NCBI GenBank assembly: GCA_028752905.1 | Contig: JAQNBH010000012.1 | Coordinates: forward strand, 20,239,545 to 20,303,544 | Direction of reading: 5' to 3' | DNA from: Cladorhizidae sp. MBARI D1340-BT2 | Taxonomy: Eukaryota; Porifera; Demospongiae; Poecilosclerida; Cladorhizidae | Length of the DNA stretch: 64,000 bases | Part shown: positions 34,626-47,800 of the stretch, piece after piece | Layout: the number at the start of each line of letters is the position of its first letter | Position numbering within the stretch: position 1 is the first letter of the stretch | Translations under genes and position numbers: made by a program | Notes under the pieces: model-generated | Database searches by the model: none | Told to the model about the DNA's origin: nothing | Seen by the model: only the letters and a program-made list of their open reading frames with translations

Positions 34626-37600
34626 ATGAAGCTAACATGTTTAGCTCAAGATAGAGAACACTGAGAGATACCTATCTTGCAAGTCCATTACAGTGAAGTG
34701 TGCAGAATATATGGATGTTTGGTATCAAGAGAGAGCACTTAGAGAGTCCTATCTTAATAGCTATACATCAAGTCTATTCAGTGAAGTGTGGATAATCTAC
34801 GAAGCTAACATGTCATAACTGCCCTAATTAACAAGACCAAAGTCCCAGATTTTGTCAACTGATAGAGAAGGCCCTTATCTGCAACATGTCAACAGATTAT
34901 CAATAAATGTAGTGGTTTTTCACTGGCAGGCCACCGCTTTGGCAACTGGAAAACGCCAGGAAAGATCGCAAACCTTACCACTTCAAATCACCATAACTTG
35001 CTAATACTTAGAGTACTCAAACATTTGGCACGTACAAAAGACAGATAATTAGAAGGGCTATACGGTGATATAAAAATTATCTTTTTTGGGTAAAGTGTAG
35101 AAAAGTTATGAGCTTTACGGCAAAATAACAAGATTTTTTGGGGGAAAATGAGAAACATATAGACCAAATTAGGGCAAATATCAAGATAGAGAACACATAA
35201 TGAAACCTATCATTCGAATCATATCAAGTCCATTACAGTGAAGTGTGCAGAATATTATGGATGTTTGATATCAACAGAGAGCACAGGGAGAGACCTATCT
35301 TAATAGCTATATATCAAGTTTATACAGTGAAGTGTGGAGAATCTATGAAGCTAACCTGTTTAGCATCAAGATAGAGAACACATAGAGAAACCTATCTTGT
35401 GATTCTATGTATGCAGAATATACGGATGTTTGGTATCAAGAGAGAGAACAGAGAGAGGCCTACCTTTAGAGCTATATATCAAGTCTATTCAGTGAAGTGT
35501 GGAGAATCTATGAAGCTAACATGTTTAGCTCAAGATAGAGAACACTGAGAGATACCTATCTTGCAAGTCCATTACAGTGAAGTGTGCAGAATATATGGAT
35601 GTTTGGTATCAAGAGAGAGCACTTAGAGAGTCCTATCTTAATAGCTATACATCAAGTCTATTCAGTGAAGTGTGGATAATCTACGAAGCTAACATGTCAT
35701 AACTGCCCTAATTAACAAGACCAAAGTCCCAGATTTTGTCAACTGATAGAGAAGGCCCTTATCTGCAACATGTCAACAGATTATCAATAAATGTAGTGGT
35801 TTTTCACTGGCAGGCCACCGCTTTGGCAACTGGAAAACGCCAGGAAAGATCGCAAACCTTACCACATCAAATCACCATAACTTGCTAATACTTAGAGTAC
35901 TCAAAATTTTGGCACGTACAAAAGACAGATAATTAGAAGGGCTATCCGGTGATATAAAAATTATCTTTTTTGGGTAAAGTGTAGAAAAGTTATGAGCTTT
36001 ACGGCAAAATAACAAGATTTTTGGGGGGAAAATGAGAAACATATAGACCAAATTAGGGCAAATATCAAGATAGAGAACACATAATGAAACCTATCATTCG
36101 AATCATATCAAGTCCATTACAGTGAAGTGTGCAGAATATTATGGATGTTTGATATCAACAGAGAGCACAGGGAGAGACCTATCTTAATAGCTATATATCA
36201 AGTTTATACAGTGAAGTGTGGAGAATCTATGAAGCTAACCTGTTTAGCATCAAGATAGAGAACACATAGAGAAACCTATCTTGTGATTCTATGTATGCAG
36301 AATATACGGATGTTTGGTATCAAGAGAGAGAACAGAGAGAGGCCTACCTTTAGAGCTATATATCAAGTCTATTCAGTGAAGTGTGGAGAATCTATGAAGC
36401 TAACATGTTTAGCTCAAGATAGAGAACACTGAGAGATACCTATCTTGCAAGTCCATTACAGTGAAGTGTGCAGAATATATGGATGTTTGGTATCAAGAGA
36501 GAGCACTTAGAGAGTCCTATCTTAATAGCTATACATCAAGTCTATTCAGTGAAGTGTGGATAATCTACGAAGCTAACATGTTTAGCATCAAGTAAGAGTA
36601 CAATTCATAACTGCCCTAATTAACAAGACCAAAGTCCCAGATTTTGTCAACTGATAGAGAAGGCCCTTATCTGCAACATGTCAACAGATTATCAATAAAT
36701 GTAGTGGTTTTTCACTGGCAGGCCACCGCTTTGGCAACTGGAAAACGCCAGGAAAGATCGCAAACCTTACCACTTCAAATCACCATAACTTGCTAATACT
36801 TAGAGTACTCAAACATTTGGCACGTATAAAAGACAGATAATTAGAAGGGCTATACGGTGATATAAAAATTATCTTTTTTGGGTAAAGTGTAGAAAAGTTA
36901 TGAGCTTTACGGCAAAATAACAAGATTTTTGGGGGGAAAATGAGAAACATATAGACCAAATTAGGGCAAATATCAAGATAGAGAACACATAATGAAACCT
37001 ATCATTCGAATCATATCAAGTCCATTACAGTGAAGTGTGCAGAATATTATGGATGTTTGATATCAACAGAGAGCACAGGGAGAGACCTATCTTAATAGCT
37101 ATATATCAAGTTTATACAGTGAAGTGTGCAGAATCTATGAAGCTAACCTGTTTAGCATCAAGATAGAGAACACATAGAGAAACCTATCTTGTGATTCTAT
37201 GTATGCAGAATATACGGATGTTTGGTATCAAGAGAGAGAACAGAGAGAGGCCTACCTTTAGAGCTATATATCAAGTCTATTCAGTGAAGTGTGGAGAATC
37301 TATGAAGCTAACATGTTTAGCTCAAGATAGAGAACACTGAGAGATACCTATCTTGCAAGTCCATTACAGTGAAGTGTGCAGAATATATGGATGTTTGGTA
37401 TCAAGAGAGAGCACTTAGAGAGTCCTATCTTAATAGCTATACATCAAGTCTATTCAGTGAAGTGTGGATAATCTACGAAGCTAACATGTCATAACTGCCC
37501 TAATTAACAAGACCAAAGTCCCAGATTTTGTCAACTGATAGAGAAGGCCCTTATCTGCAACATGTCAACAGATTATCAATAAATGTAGTGGTTTTTCACT

Positions 37601-37851
37601 GGCAGGCCACCGCTTTGGCAACTGGAAAACGCCAGGAAAGATCGCAAACCTTACCACTTCAAATCGCCATAACTTGCTAATACTTAGAGTACTCAAAATT
37701 TTGGCACGTACAAAAGACAGATAATTAGAAGGGCTATCCGGTGATATAAAGATTATCTTTTTTGGGTAAAGTGTAGAAAAGTTATGAGCTTTACGGCAAA
37801 ATAACAAGATTTTTGGGGGGGAAATGAGAAACATATAGACCAAATTAGGGC

Positions 37852-39619
37852 AAATATCAAGATAGAGAACACATAATGAAACCTATCATTCGAATCATAT
37901 CAAGTCCATTACAGTGAAGTGTGCAGAATATTATGGATGTTTGATATCAACAGAGAGCACAGGGAGAGACCTATCTTAATAGCTATATATCAAGTTTATA
38001 CAGTGAAGTGTGGAGAATCTATGAAGCTAACCTGTTTAGCATCAAGATAGAGAACACATAGAGAAACCTATCTTGTGATTCTATGTATGCAGAATATACG
38101 GATGTTTGGTATCAAGAGAGAGAACAGAGAGAGGCCTACCTTTAGAGCTATATATCAAGTCTATTCAGTGAAGTGTGGAGAATCTATGAAGCTAACATGT
38201 TTAGCTCAAGATAGAGAATACTGAGAGATACCTATCTTGCAAGTCCATTACAGTGAAGTATGCAGAATATATGGATGTTTGGTATCAAGAGAGAGCACTT
38301 AGAGAGTCCTATCTTAATAGCTATACATCAAGTCTATTCAGTGAAGTGTGGATAATCTACGAAGCTAACATGTCATAACTGCCCTAATTAACAAGACCAA
38401 AGTCCCAGATTTTGTCAACTGATAGAGAAGGCCCTTATCTGCAACATGTCAACAGTTTATCAATAAATGTAGTGGTTTTTCACTGGCAGGCCACCGCTTT
38501 GGCAACTGGAAAACGCCAGGAAAGATCGCAAACCTTACCACTTCAAATCACTATAACTTGCTAATACTTAGAGTACTCAAAATTTTGGCACGTACAAAAG
38601 ACAGATAATTAGAAGGGCTATCCGGTGATATAAAAATTATCTTTTTTGGGTAAAGTGTAGAAAAGTTATGAGCTTTACGGCAAAATAACAAGATTTTTGG
38701 GGGGGAAATGAGAAACATATAGACCAAATTAGGGCAAATATCAAGATAGAGAACACATAATGAAACCTATCATTCGAATCATATCAAGTCCATTACAGTG
38801 AAGTGTGCAGAATATTATGGATGTTTGATATCAACAGAGAACACAGGGAGAGACCTATCTTAATAGCTATATATCAAGTTTATACAGTGAAGTGTGGAGA
38901 ATCTATGAAGCTAACCTGTTTAGCATCAAGATAGAGAACACATAGAGAAACCTATCTTGTGATTCTATGTATGCAGAATATACGGATGTTTGGTATCAAG
39001 AGAGAGAACAGAGAGAGGCCTACCTTTAGAGCTATATATCAAGTCTATTCAGTGAAGTGTGGAGAATCTATGAAGCTAACATGTTTAGCTCAAGATAGAG
39101 AATACTGAGAGATACCTATCTTGCAAGTCCATTACAGTGAAGTATGCAGAATATATGGATGTTTGGTATCAAGAGAGAGCACTTAGAGAGTCCTATCTTA
39201 ATAGCTATACATCAAGTCTATTCAGTGAAGTGTGGATAATCTACGAAGCTAACATGTCATAACTGCCCTAATTAACAAGACCAAAGTCCCAGATTTTGTC
39301 AACTGATAGAGAAGGCCCTTATCTGCAACATGTCAACAGTTTATCAATAAATGTAGTGGTTTTTCACTGGCAGGCCACCGCTTTGGCAACTGGAAAACGC
39401 CAGGAAAGATCGCAAACCTTACCACTTCAAATCACTATAACTTGCTAATACTTAGAGTACTCAAAATTTTGGCACGTACAAAAGACAGATAATTAGAAGG
39501 GCTATCCGGTGATATAAAAATTATCTTTTTTGGGTAAAGTGTAGAAAAGTTATGAGCTTTACGGCAAAATAACAAGATTTTTGGGGGGGAAATGAGAAAC
39601 ATATAGACCAAATTAGGGC
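37852..39619 (-). repeat. Adjacent duplicate 884-bp units sharing private variants
   Basis: The units ending at 38735 and 39619 share private changes: GAGAATACTGAG, GAAGTATGCAG, AACAGTTTATC and AAATCACTATAAC. They appear identical over the full 884 bp by eye. The first two changes are not seen in any other unit, so this is probably one of the most recent single-unit duplications in the array. Confidence 0.8.
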
Positions 39620-40380
39620 AAATATCAAGATAGAGAACACATAATGAAACCTATCATTCGAATCATATCAAGTCCATTACAGTGAAGTGTGCAGAATATT
39701 ATGGATGTTTGATATCAACAGAGAACACAGGGAGAGACCTATCTTAATAGCTATATATCAAGTTTATACAGTGAAGTGTGGAGAATCTATGAAGCTAACC
39801 TGTTTAGCATCAAGATAGAGAACACATAGAGAAACCTATCTTGTGATTCTATGTATGCAGAATATACGGATGTTTGGTATCAAGAGAGAGAACAGAGAGA
39901 GGCCTACCTTTAGAGCTATATATCAAGTCTATTCAGTGAAGTGTGGAGAATCTATGAAGCTAACATGTTTAGCTCAAGATAGAGAACACTGAGAGATACC
40001 TATCTTGCAAGTCCATTACAGTGAAGTGTGCAGAATATATGGATGTTTGGTATCAAGAGAGAGCACTTAGAGAGTCCTATCTTAATAGCTATACATCAAG
40101 TCTATTCAGTGAAGTGTGGATAATCTACGAAGCTAACATGTCATAACTGCCCTAATTAACAAGACCAAAGTCCCAGATTTTGTCAACTGATAGAGAAGGC
40201 CCTTATCTGCAACATGTCAACAGTTTATCAATAAATGTAGTGGTTTTTCACTGGCAGGCCACCGCTTTGGCAACTGGAAAACGCCAGGAAAGATCGCAAA
40301 CCTTACCACTTCAAATCACTATAACTTGCTAATACTTAGAGTACTCAAAATTTTGGCACGTACAAAAGACAGATAATTAG

Positions 40381-43300
40381 AAGAGCTATCCGGTGATATA
40401 AAAATTATCTTTTTTGGGTAAAGTGTAGAAAAGTTATGAGCTTTACGGCAAAATAACAAGATTTTTGGGGGGAAAATGAGAAACATATAGACCAAATTAG
40501 GGCAAATATCAAGATAGAGAACACATAATGAAACCTATCATTCGAATCATATCAAGTCCATTACAGTGAAGTGTGCAGAATATTATGGATGTTTGATATC
40601 AACAGAGAACACAGGGAGAGACCTATCTTAATAGCTATATATCAAGTTTATACAGTGAAGTGTGGAGAATCTATGAAGCTAACCTGTTTAGCATCAAGAT
40701 AGAGAACACATAGAGAAACCTATCTTGTGATTCTATGTATGCAGAATATACGGATGTTTGGTATCAAGAGAGAGAACAGAGAGAGGCCTACCTTTAGAGC
40801 TATATATCAAGTCTATTTAGTGAAGTGTGGAGAATCTATGAAGCTAACATGTTTAGCTCAAGATAGAGAACACTGAGAGATACCTATCTTGCAAGTCCAT
40901 TACAGTGAAGTGTGCAGAATATATGGATGTTTGGTATCAAGAGAGAGCACTTAGAGAGTCCTATCTTAATAGCTATACATCAAGTCTATTCAGTGAAGTG
41001 TGGATAATCTACGAAGCTAACATGTCATAACTGCCCTAATTAACAAGACCAAAGTCCCAGATTTTGTCAACTGATAGAGAAGGCCCTTATCTGCAACATG
41101 TCAACAGATTATCAATAAATGTAGTGGTTTTTCACTGGCAGGCCACCGCTTTGGCAACTGGAAAACGCCAGGAAAGATCGCAAACCTTACCACTTCAAAT
41201 CACCATAACTTGCTAATACTTAGAGTACTCAAAATTTTGGCACGTACAAAAGACAGATAATTAGAAGGGCTATCCGGTGATATAAAATTATCTTTTTGGG
41301 GTAAAGTGTAGAAAAGTTATGAGCTTTACGGCAAAATAACAAGATTTGGGGGGGGGGGAAATGAGAAACATATAGACCAAATTAGGGCAAATATCAAGAT
41401 AGAGAACACATAATGAAACCTATCATTCGAATCATATCAAGTCCATTACAGTGAAGTGTGCAGAATATTATGGATGTTTCATATCAACAGAGAGCACAGG
41501 GAGAGACCTATCTTAATAGCTATATATCAAGTTTATACAGTGAAGTGTGGAGAATCTATGAAGCTAACCTGTTTAGCATCAAGATAGAGAACACATAGAG
41601 AAACCTATCTTGTGATTCTATGTATGCAGAATATACGCATGTTTGGTATCAAGAGAGAGAACAGAGAGAGGCCTACCTTTAGAGCTATATATCAAGTCTA
41701 TTCAGTGAAGTGTGGAGAATCTATGAAGCTAACATGTTTAGCTCAAGATAGAGAACACTGAGAGATACCTATCTTGCAAGTCCATTACAGTGAAGTGTGC
41801 AGAATATATGGATGTTTGGTATCAAGAGAGAGCACTTAGAGAGTCCTATCTTAATAGCTATACATCAAGTCTATTCAGTGAAGTGTGGATAATCTACGAA
41901 GCTAACATGTCATAACTGCCCTAATTAACAAGACCAAAGTCCCAGATTTTGTCAACTGATAGAGAAGGCCCTTATCTGCAACATGTCAACAGTTTATCAA
42001 TAAATGTAGTGGTTTTTCACTGGCAGGCCACCGCTTTGGCAACTGGAAAACGCCAGGAAAGATCGCAAACCTTACCACTTCAAATCACTATAACTTGCTA
42101 ATACTTAGAGTACTCAAAATTTTGGCACGTACAAAAGACAGATAATTAGAAGGGCTATCCGGTGATATAAAAATTATCTTTTTTGGGTAAAGTGTAGAAA
42201 AGTTATGAGCTTTACGGCAAAATAACAAGATTTTTGGGGGGGAAATGAGAAACATATAGACCAAATTAGGGCAAATATCAAGATAGAGAACACATAATGA
42301 AACCTATCATTCGAATCATATCAAGTCCATTACAGTGAAGTGTGCAGAATATTATGGATGTTTGATATCAACAGAGAACACAGGGAGAGACCTATCTTAA
42401 TAGCTATATATCAAGTTTATACAGTGAAGTGTGGAGAATCTATGAAGCTAACCTGTTTAGCATCAAGATAGAGAACACATAGAGAAACCTATCTTGTGAT
42501 TCTATGTATGCAGAATATACGGATGTTTGGTATCAAGAGAGAGAACAGAGAGAGGCCTACCTTTAGAGCTATATATCAAGTCTATTCAGTGAAGTGTGGA
42601 GAATCTATGAAGCTAACATGTTTAGCTCAAGATAGAGAACACTGAGAGATACCTATCTTGCAAGTCCATTACAGTGAAGTGTGCAGAATATATGGATGTT
42701 TGGTATCAAGAGAGAGCACTTAGAGAGTCCTATCTTAATAGCTATACATCAAGTCTATTCAGTGAAGTGTGGATAATCTACGAAGCTAACATGTCATAAC
42801 TGCCCTAATTAACAAGACCAAAGTCCCAGATTTTGTCAACTGATAGAGAAGGCCCTTATCTGCAACATGTCAACAGTTTATCAATAAATGTAGTGGTTTT
42901 TCACTGGCAGGCCACCGCTTTGGCAACTGGAAAACGCCAGGAAAGATCGCAAACCTTACCACTTCAAATCACTATAACTTGCTAATACTTAGAGTACTCA
43001 AAATTTTGGCACGTACAAAAGACAGATAATTAGAAGAGCTATCCGGTGATATAAAAATTATCTTTTTTGGGTAAAGTGTAGAAAAGTTATGAGCTTTACG
43101 GCAAAATAACAAGATTTTTGGGGGGAAAATGAGAAACATATAGACCAAATTAGGGCAAATATCAAGATAGAGAACACATAATGAAACCTATCATTCGAAT
43201 CATATCAAGTCCATTACAGTGAAGTGTGCAGAATATTATGGATGTTTGATATCAACAGAGAACACAGGGAGAGACCTATCTTAATAGCTATATATCAAGT

Positions 43301-44803
43301 TTATACAGTGAAGTGTGGAGAATCTATGAAGCTAACCTGTTTAGCATCAAGATAGAGAACACATAGAGAAACCTATCTTGTGATTCTATGTATGCAGAAT
43401 ATACGGATGTTTGGTATCAAGAGAGAGAACAGAGAGAGGCCTACCTTTAGAGCTATATATCAAGTCTATTTAGTGAAGTGTGGAGAATCTATGAAGCTAA
43501 CATGTTTAGCTCAAGATAGAGAACACTGAGAGATACCTATCTTGCAAGTCCATTACAGTGAAGTGTGCAGAATATATGGATGTTTGGTATCAAGAGAGAG
43601 CACTTAGAGAGTCCTATCTTAATAGCTATACATCAAGTCTATTCAGTGAAGTGTGGATAATCTACGAAGCTAACATGTCATAACTGCCCTAATTAACAAG
43701 ACCAAAGTCCCAGATTTTGTCAACTGATAGAGAAGGCCCTTATCTGCAACATGTCAACAGATTATCAATAAATGTAGTGGTTTTTCACTGGCAGGCCACC
43801 GCTTTGGCAACTGGAAAACGCCAGGAAAGATCGCAAACCTTACCACTTCAAATCACCATAACTTGCTAATACTTAGAGTACTCAAAATTTTGGCACGTAC
43901 AAAAGACAGATAATTAGAAGGGCTATCCGGTGATATAAAATTATCTTTTTGGGGTAAAGTGTAGAAAAGTTATGAGCTTTACGGCAAAATAACAAGATTT
44001 GGGGGGGGGGGAAATGAGAAACATATAGACCAAATTAGGGCAAATATCAAGATAGAGAACACATAATGAAACCTATCATTCGAATCATATCAAGTCCATT
44101 ACAGTGAAGTGTGCAGAATATTATGGATGTTTCATATCAACAGAGAGCACAGGGAGAGACCTATCTTAATAGCTATATATCAAGTTTATACAGTGAAGTG
44201 TGGAGAATCTATGAAGCTAACCTGTTTAGCATCAAGATAGAGAACACATAGAGAAACCTATCTTGTGATTCTATGTATGCAGAATATACGCATGTTTGGT
44301 ATCAAGAGAGAGAACAGAGAGAGGCCTACCTTTAGAGCTATATATCAAGTCTATTCAGTGAAGTGTGGAGAATCTATGAAGCTAACATGTTTAGCTCAAG
44401 ATAGAGAACACTGAGAGATACCTATCTTGCAAGTCCATTACAGTGAAGTGTGCAGAATATATGGATGTTTGGTATCAAGAGAGAGCACTTAGAGAGTCCT
44501 ATCTTAATAGCTATACATCAAGTCTATTCAGTGAAGTGTGGATAATCTACGAAGCTAACATGTCATAACTGCCCTAATTAACAAGACCAAAGTCCCAGAT
44601 TTTGTCAACTGATAGAGAAGGCCCTTATCTGCAACATGTCAACAGTTTATCAATAAATGTAGTGGTTTTTCACTGGCAGGCCACCGCTTTGGCAACTGGA
44701 AAACGCCAGGAAAGATCGCAAACCTTACCACTTCAAATCACTATAACTTGCTAATACTTAGAGTACTCAAAATTTTGGCACGTACAAAAGACAGATAATT
44801 AGA
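40381..44803 (-). repeat. 2653-bp higher-order repeat followed by a 1769-bp step
   Basis: The rare variant AAGAGCTATCC begins at 40381, 43034 and 44803. The first spacing, 2653 bp, is three units (885 + 884 + 884). The second, 1769 bp, is two (885 + 884). Neighbouring variants repeat in the same order: AGTCTATTTAGTGAAG, an 11-G run at 41347 and 43999 (10 G near 45770), and TATACGCATG. One unit was lost or gained between the two repeats. Confidence 0.8.
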
Positions 44804-47800
44804 AGAGCTATCCGGTGATATAAAAATTATCTTTTTTGGGTAAAGTGTAGAAAAGTTATGAGCTTTACGGCAAAATAACAAGATTTTTGGGGGGAAAATG
44901 AGAAACATATAGACCAAATTAGGGCAAATATCAAGATAGAGAACACATAATGAAACCTATCATTCGAATCATATCAAGTCCATTACAGTGAAGTGTGCAG
45001 AATATTATGGATGTTTGATATCAACAGAGAACACAGGGAGAGACCTATCTTAATAGCTATATATCAAGTTTATACAGTGAAGTGTGGAGAATCTATGAAG
45101 CTAACCTGTTTAGCATCAAGATAGAGAACACATAGAGAAACCTATCTTGTGATTCTATGTATGCAGAATATACGGATGTTTGGTATCAAGAGAGAGAACA
45201 GAGAGAGGCCTACCTTTAGAGCTATATATCAAGTCTATTTAGTGAAGTGTGGAGAATCTATGAAGCTAACATGTTTAGCTCAAGATAGAGAACACTGAGA
45301 GATACCTATCTTGCAAGTCCATTACAGTGAAGTGTGCAGAATATATGGATGTTTGGTATCAAGAGAGAGCACTTAGAGAGTCCTATCTTAATAGCTATAC
45401 ATCAAGTCTATTCAGTGAAGTGTGGATAATCTACGAAGCTAACATGTCATAACTGCCCTAATTAACAAGACCAAAGTCCCAGATTTTGTCAACTGATAGA
45501 GAAGGCCCTTATCTGCAACATGTCAACAGATTATCAATAAATGTAGTGGTTTTTCACTGGCAGGCCACCGCTTTGGCAACTGGAAAACGCCAGGAAAGAT
45601 CGCAAACCTTACCACTTCAAATCACCATAACTTGCTAATACTTAGAGTACTCAAAATTTTGGCACGTACAAAAGACAGATAATTAGAAGGGCTATCCGGT
45701 GATATAAAATTATCTTTTTGGGGTAAAGTGTAGAAAAGTTATGAGCTTTACGGCAAAATAACAAGATTTGGGGGGGGGGAAATGAGAAACATATAGACCA
45801 AATTAGGGCAAATATCAAGATAGAGAACACATAATGAAACCTATCATTCGAATCATATCAAGTCCATTACAGTGAAGTGTGCAGAATATTATGGATGTTT
45901 CATATCAACAGAGAGCACAGGGAGAGACCTATCTTAATAGCTATATATCAAGTTTATACAGTGAAGTGTGGAGAATCTATGAAGCTAACCTGTTTAGCAT
46001 CAAGATAGAGAACACATAGAGAAACCTATCTTGTGATTCTATGTATGCAGAATATACGCATGTTTGGTATCAAGAGAGAGAACAGAGAGAGGCCTACCTT
46101 TAGAGCTATATATCAAGTCTATTCAGTGAAGTGTGGAGAATCTATGAAGCTAACATGTTTAGCTCAAGATAGAGAACACTGAGAGATACCTATCTTGCAA
46201 GTCCATTACAGTGAAGTGTGCAGAATATATGGATGTTTGGTATCAAGAGAGAGCACTTAGAGAGTCCTATCTTAATAGCTATACATCAAGTCTATTCAGT
46301 GAAGTGTGGATAATCTACGAAGCTAACATGTCATAACTGCCCTAATTAACAAGACCAAAGTCCCAGATTTTGTCAACTGATAGAGAAGGCCCTTATCTGC
46401 AACATGTCAACAGATTATCAATAAATGTAGTGGTTTTTCACTGGCAGGCCACCGCTTTGGCAACTGGAAAACGCCAGGAAAGAACGCAAACCTTACCACT
46501 TCAAATCACCATAACTTGCTAATACTTAGAGTACTCAAACTTTTGGCACGTAAAAAAGACACATAATTAGAAGGGCTATCCAGTGATATAAAAATTATCT
46601 TTTTTGGGTAAAGTGTAGAAAAGTTATGAGCTTTACGGCAAAATAACAAGATTTGGGGGGGGGAAATGAGAAACATATAGACCAAATTAGGGCAAATATC
46701 AAGATAGAGAACACATAATGAAACCTATCATTCGAATCATATCAAGTCCATTACAGTGAAGTGTGCAGAATATTATGGATGTTTCATATCAACAGAGAGC
46801 ACAGGGAGAGACCTATCTTAATAGCTATATATCAGGTTTATACAGTGAAGTGTGGAGAATCTATGAAGCTAACCTGTTTAGCATCAAGATAGAGAACACA
46901 TAGAGAAACCTATCTTGTGATTCTATGTATGCAGAATATACGCATGTTTGGTATCAAGAGAGAGAACAGAGAGAGGCCTACCTTTAGAGCTATATATCAA
47001 GTCTATTCAGTGAAGTGTGGAGAATCTATGAAGCTAACATGTTTAGCTCAAGATAGAGAACACTGAGAGATACCTATCTTGCAAGTCCATTACAGTGAAG
47101 TGTGCAGAATATATGGATGTTTGGTATCAAGAGAGAGCACTTAGAGAGTCCTATCTTAATAGCTATACATCAAGTCTATTCAGTGAAGTGTGGATAATCT
47201 ACGAAGCTAACATGTCATAACTGCCCTAATTAACAAGACCAAAGTCCCAGATTTTGTCAACTGATAGAGAAGGCCCTTATCTGCAACATGTCAACAGATT
47301 ATCAATAAATGTAGTGGTTTTTCACTGGCAGGCCACCGCTTTGGCAACTGGAAAACGCCAGGAAAGATCGCAAACCTTACCACTTCAAATCACCATAACT
47401 TGCTAATACTTAGAGTACTCAAAATTTTGGCACGTACAAAAGACAGATAATTAGAAGGGCTATCCAGTGATATAAAAAATATCTTTTTTGGGTAAAGTGT
47501 AGAAAAGTTATGAGCTTTACGGCAAAATAACAAGATTTGGGGGGGGGAAATGAGAAACATATAGACCAAATTAGGGCAAATATCAAGATAGAGAACACAT
47601 AATGAAACCTATCATTCGAATCATATCAAGTCCATTACAGTGAAGTGTGCAGAATATTATGGATGTTTCATATCAACAGAGAGCACAGGGAGAGACCTAT
47701 CTTAATAGCTATATATCAGGTTTATACAGTGAAGTGTGGAGAATCTATGAAGCTAACCTGTTTAGCATCAAGATAGAGAACACATAGAGAAACCTATCTT

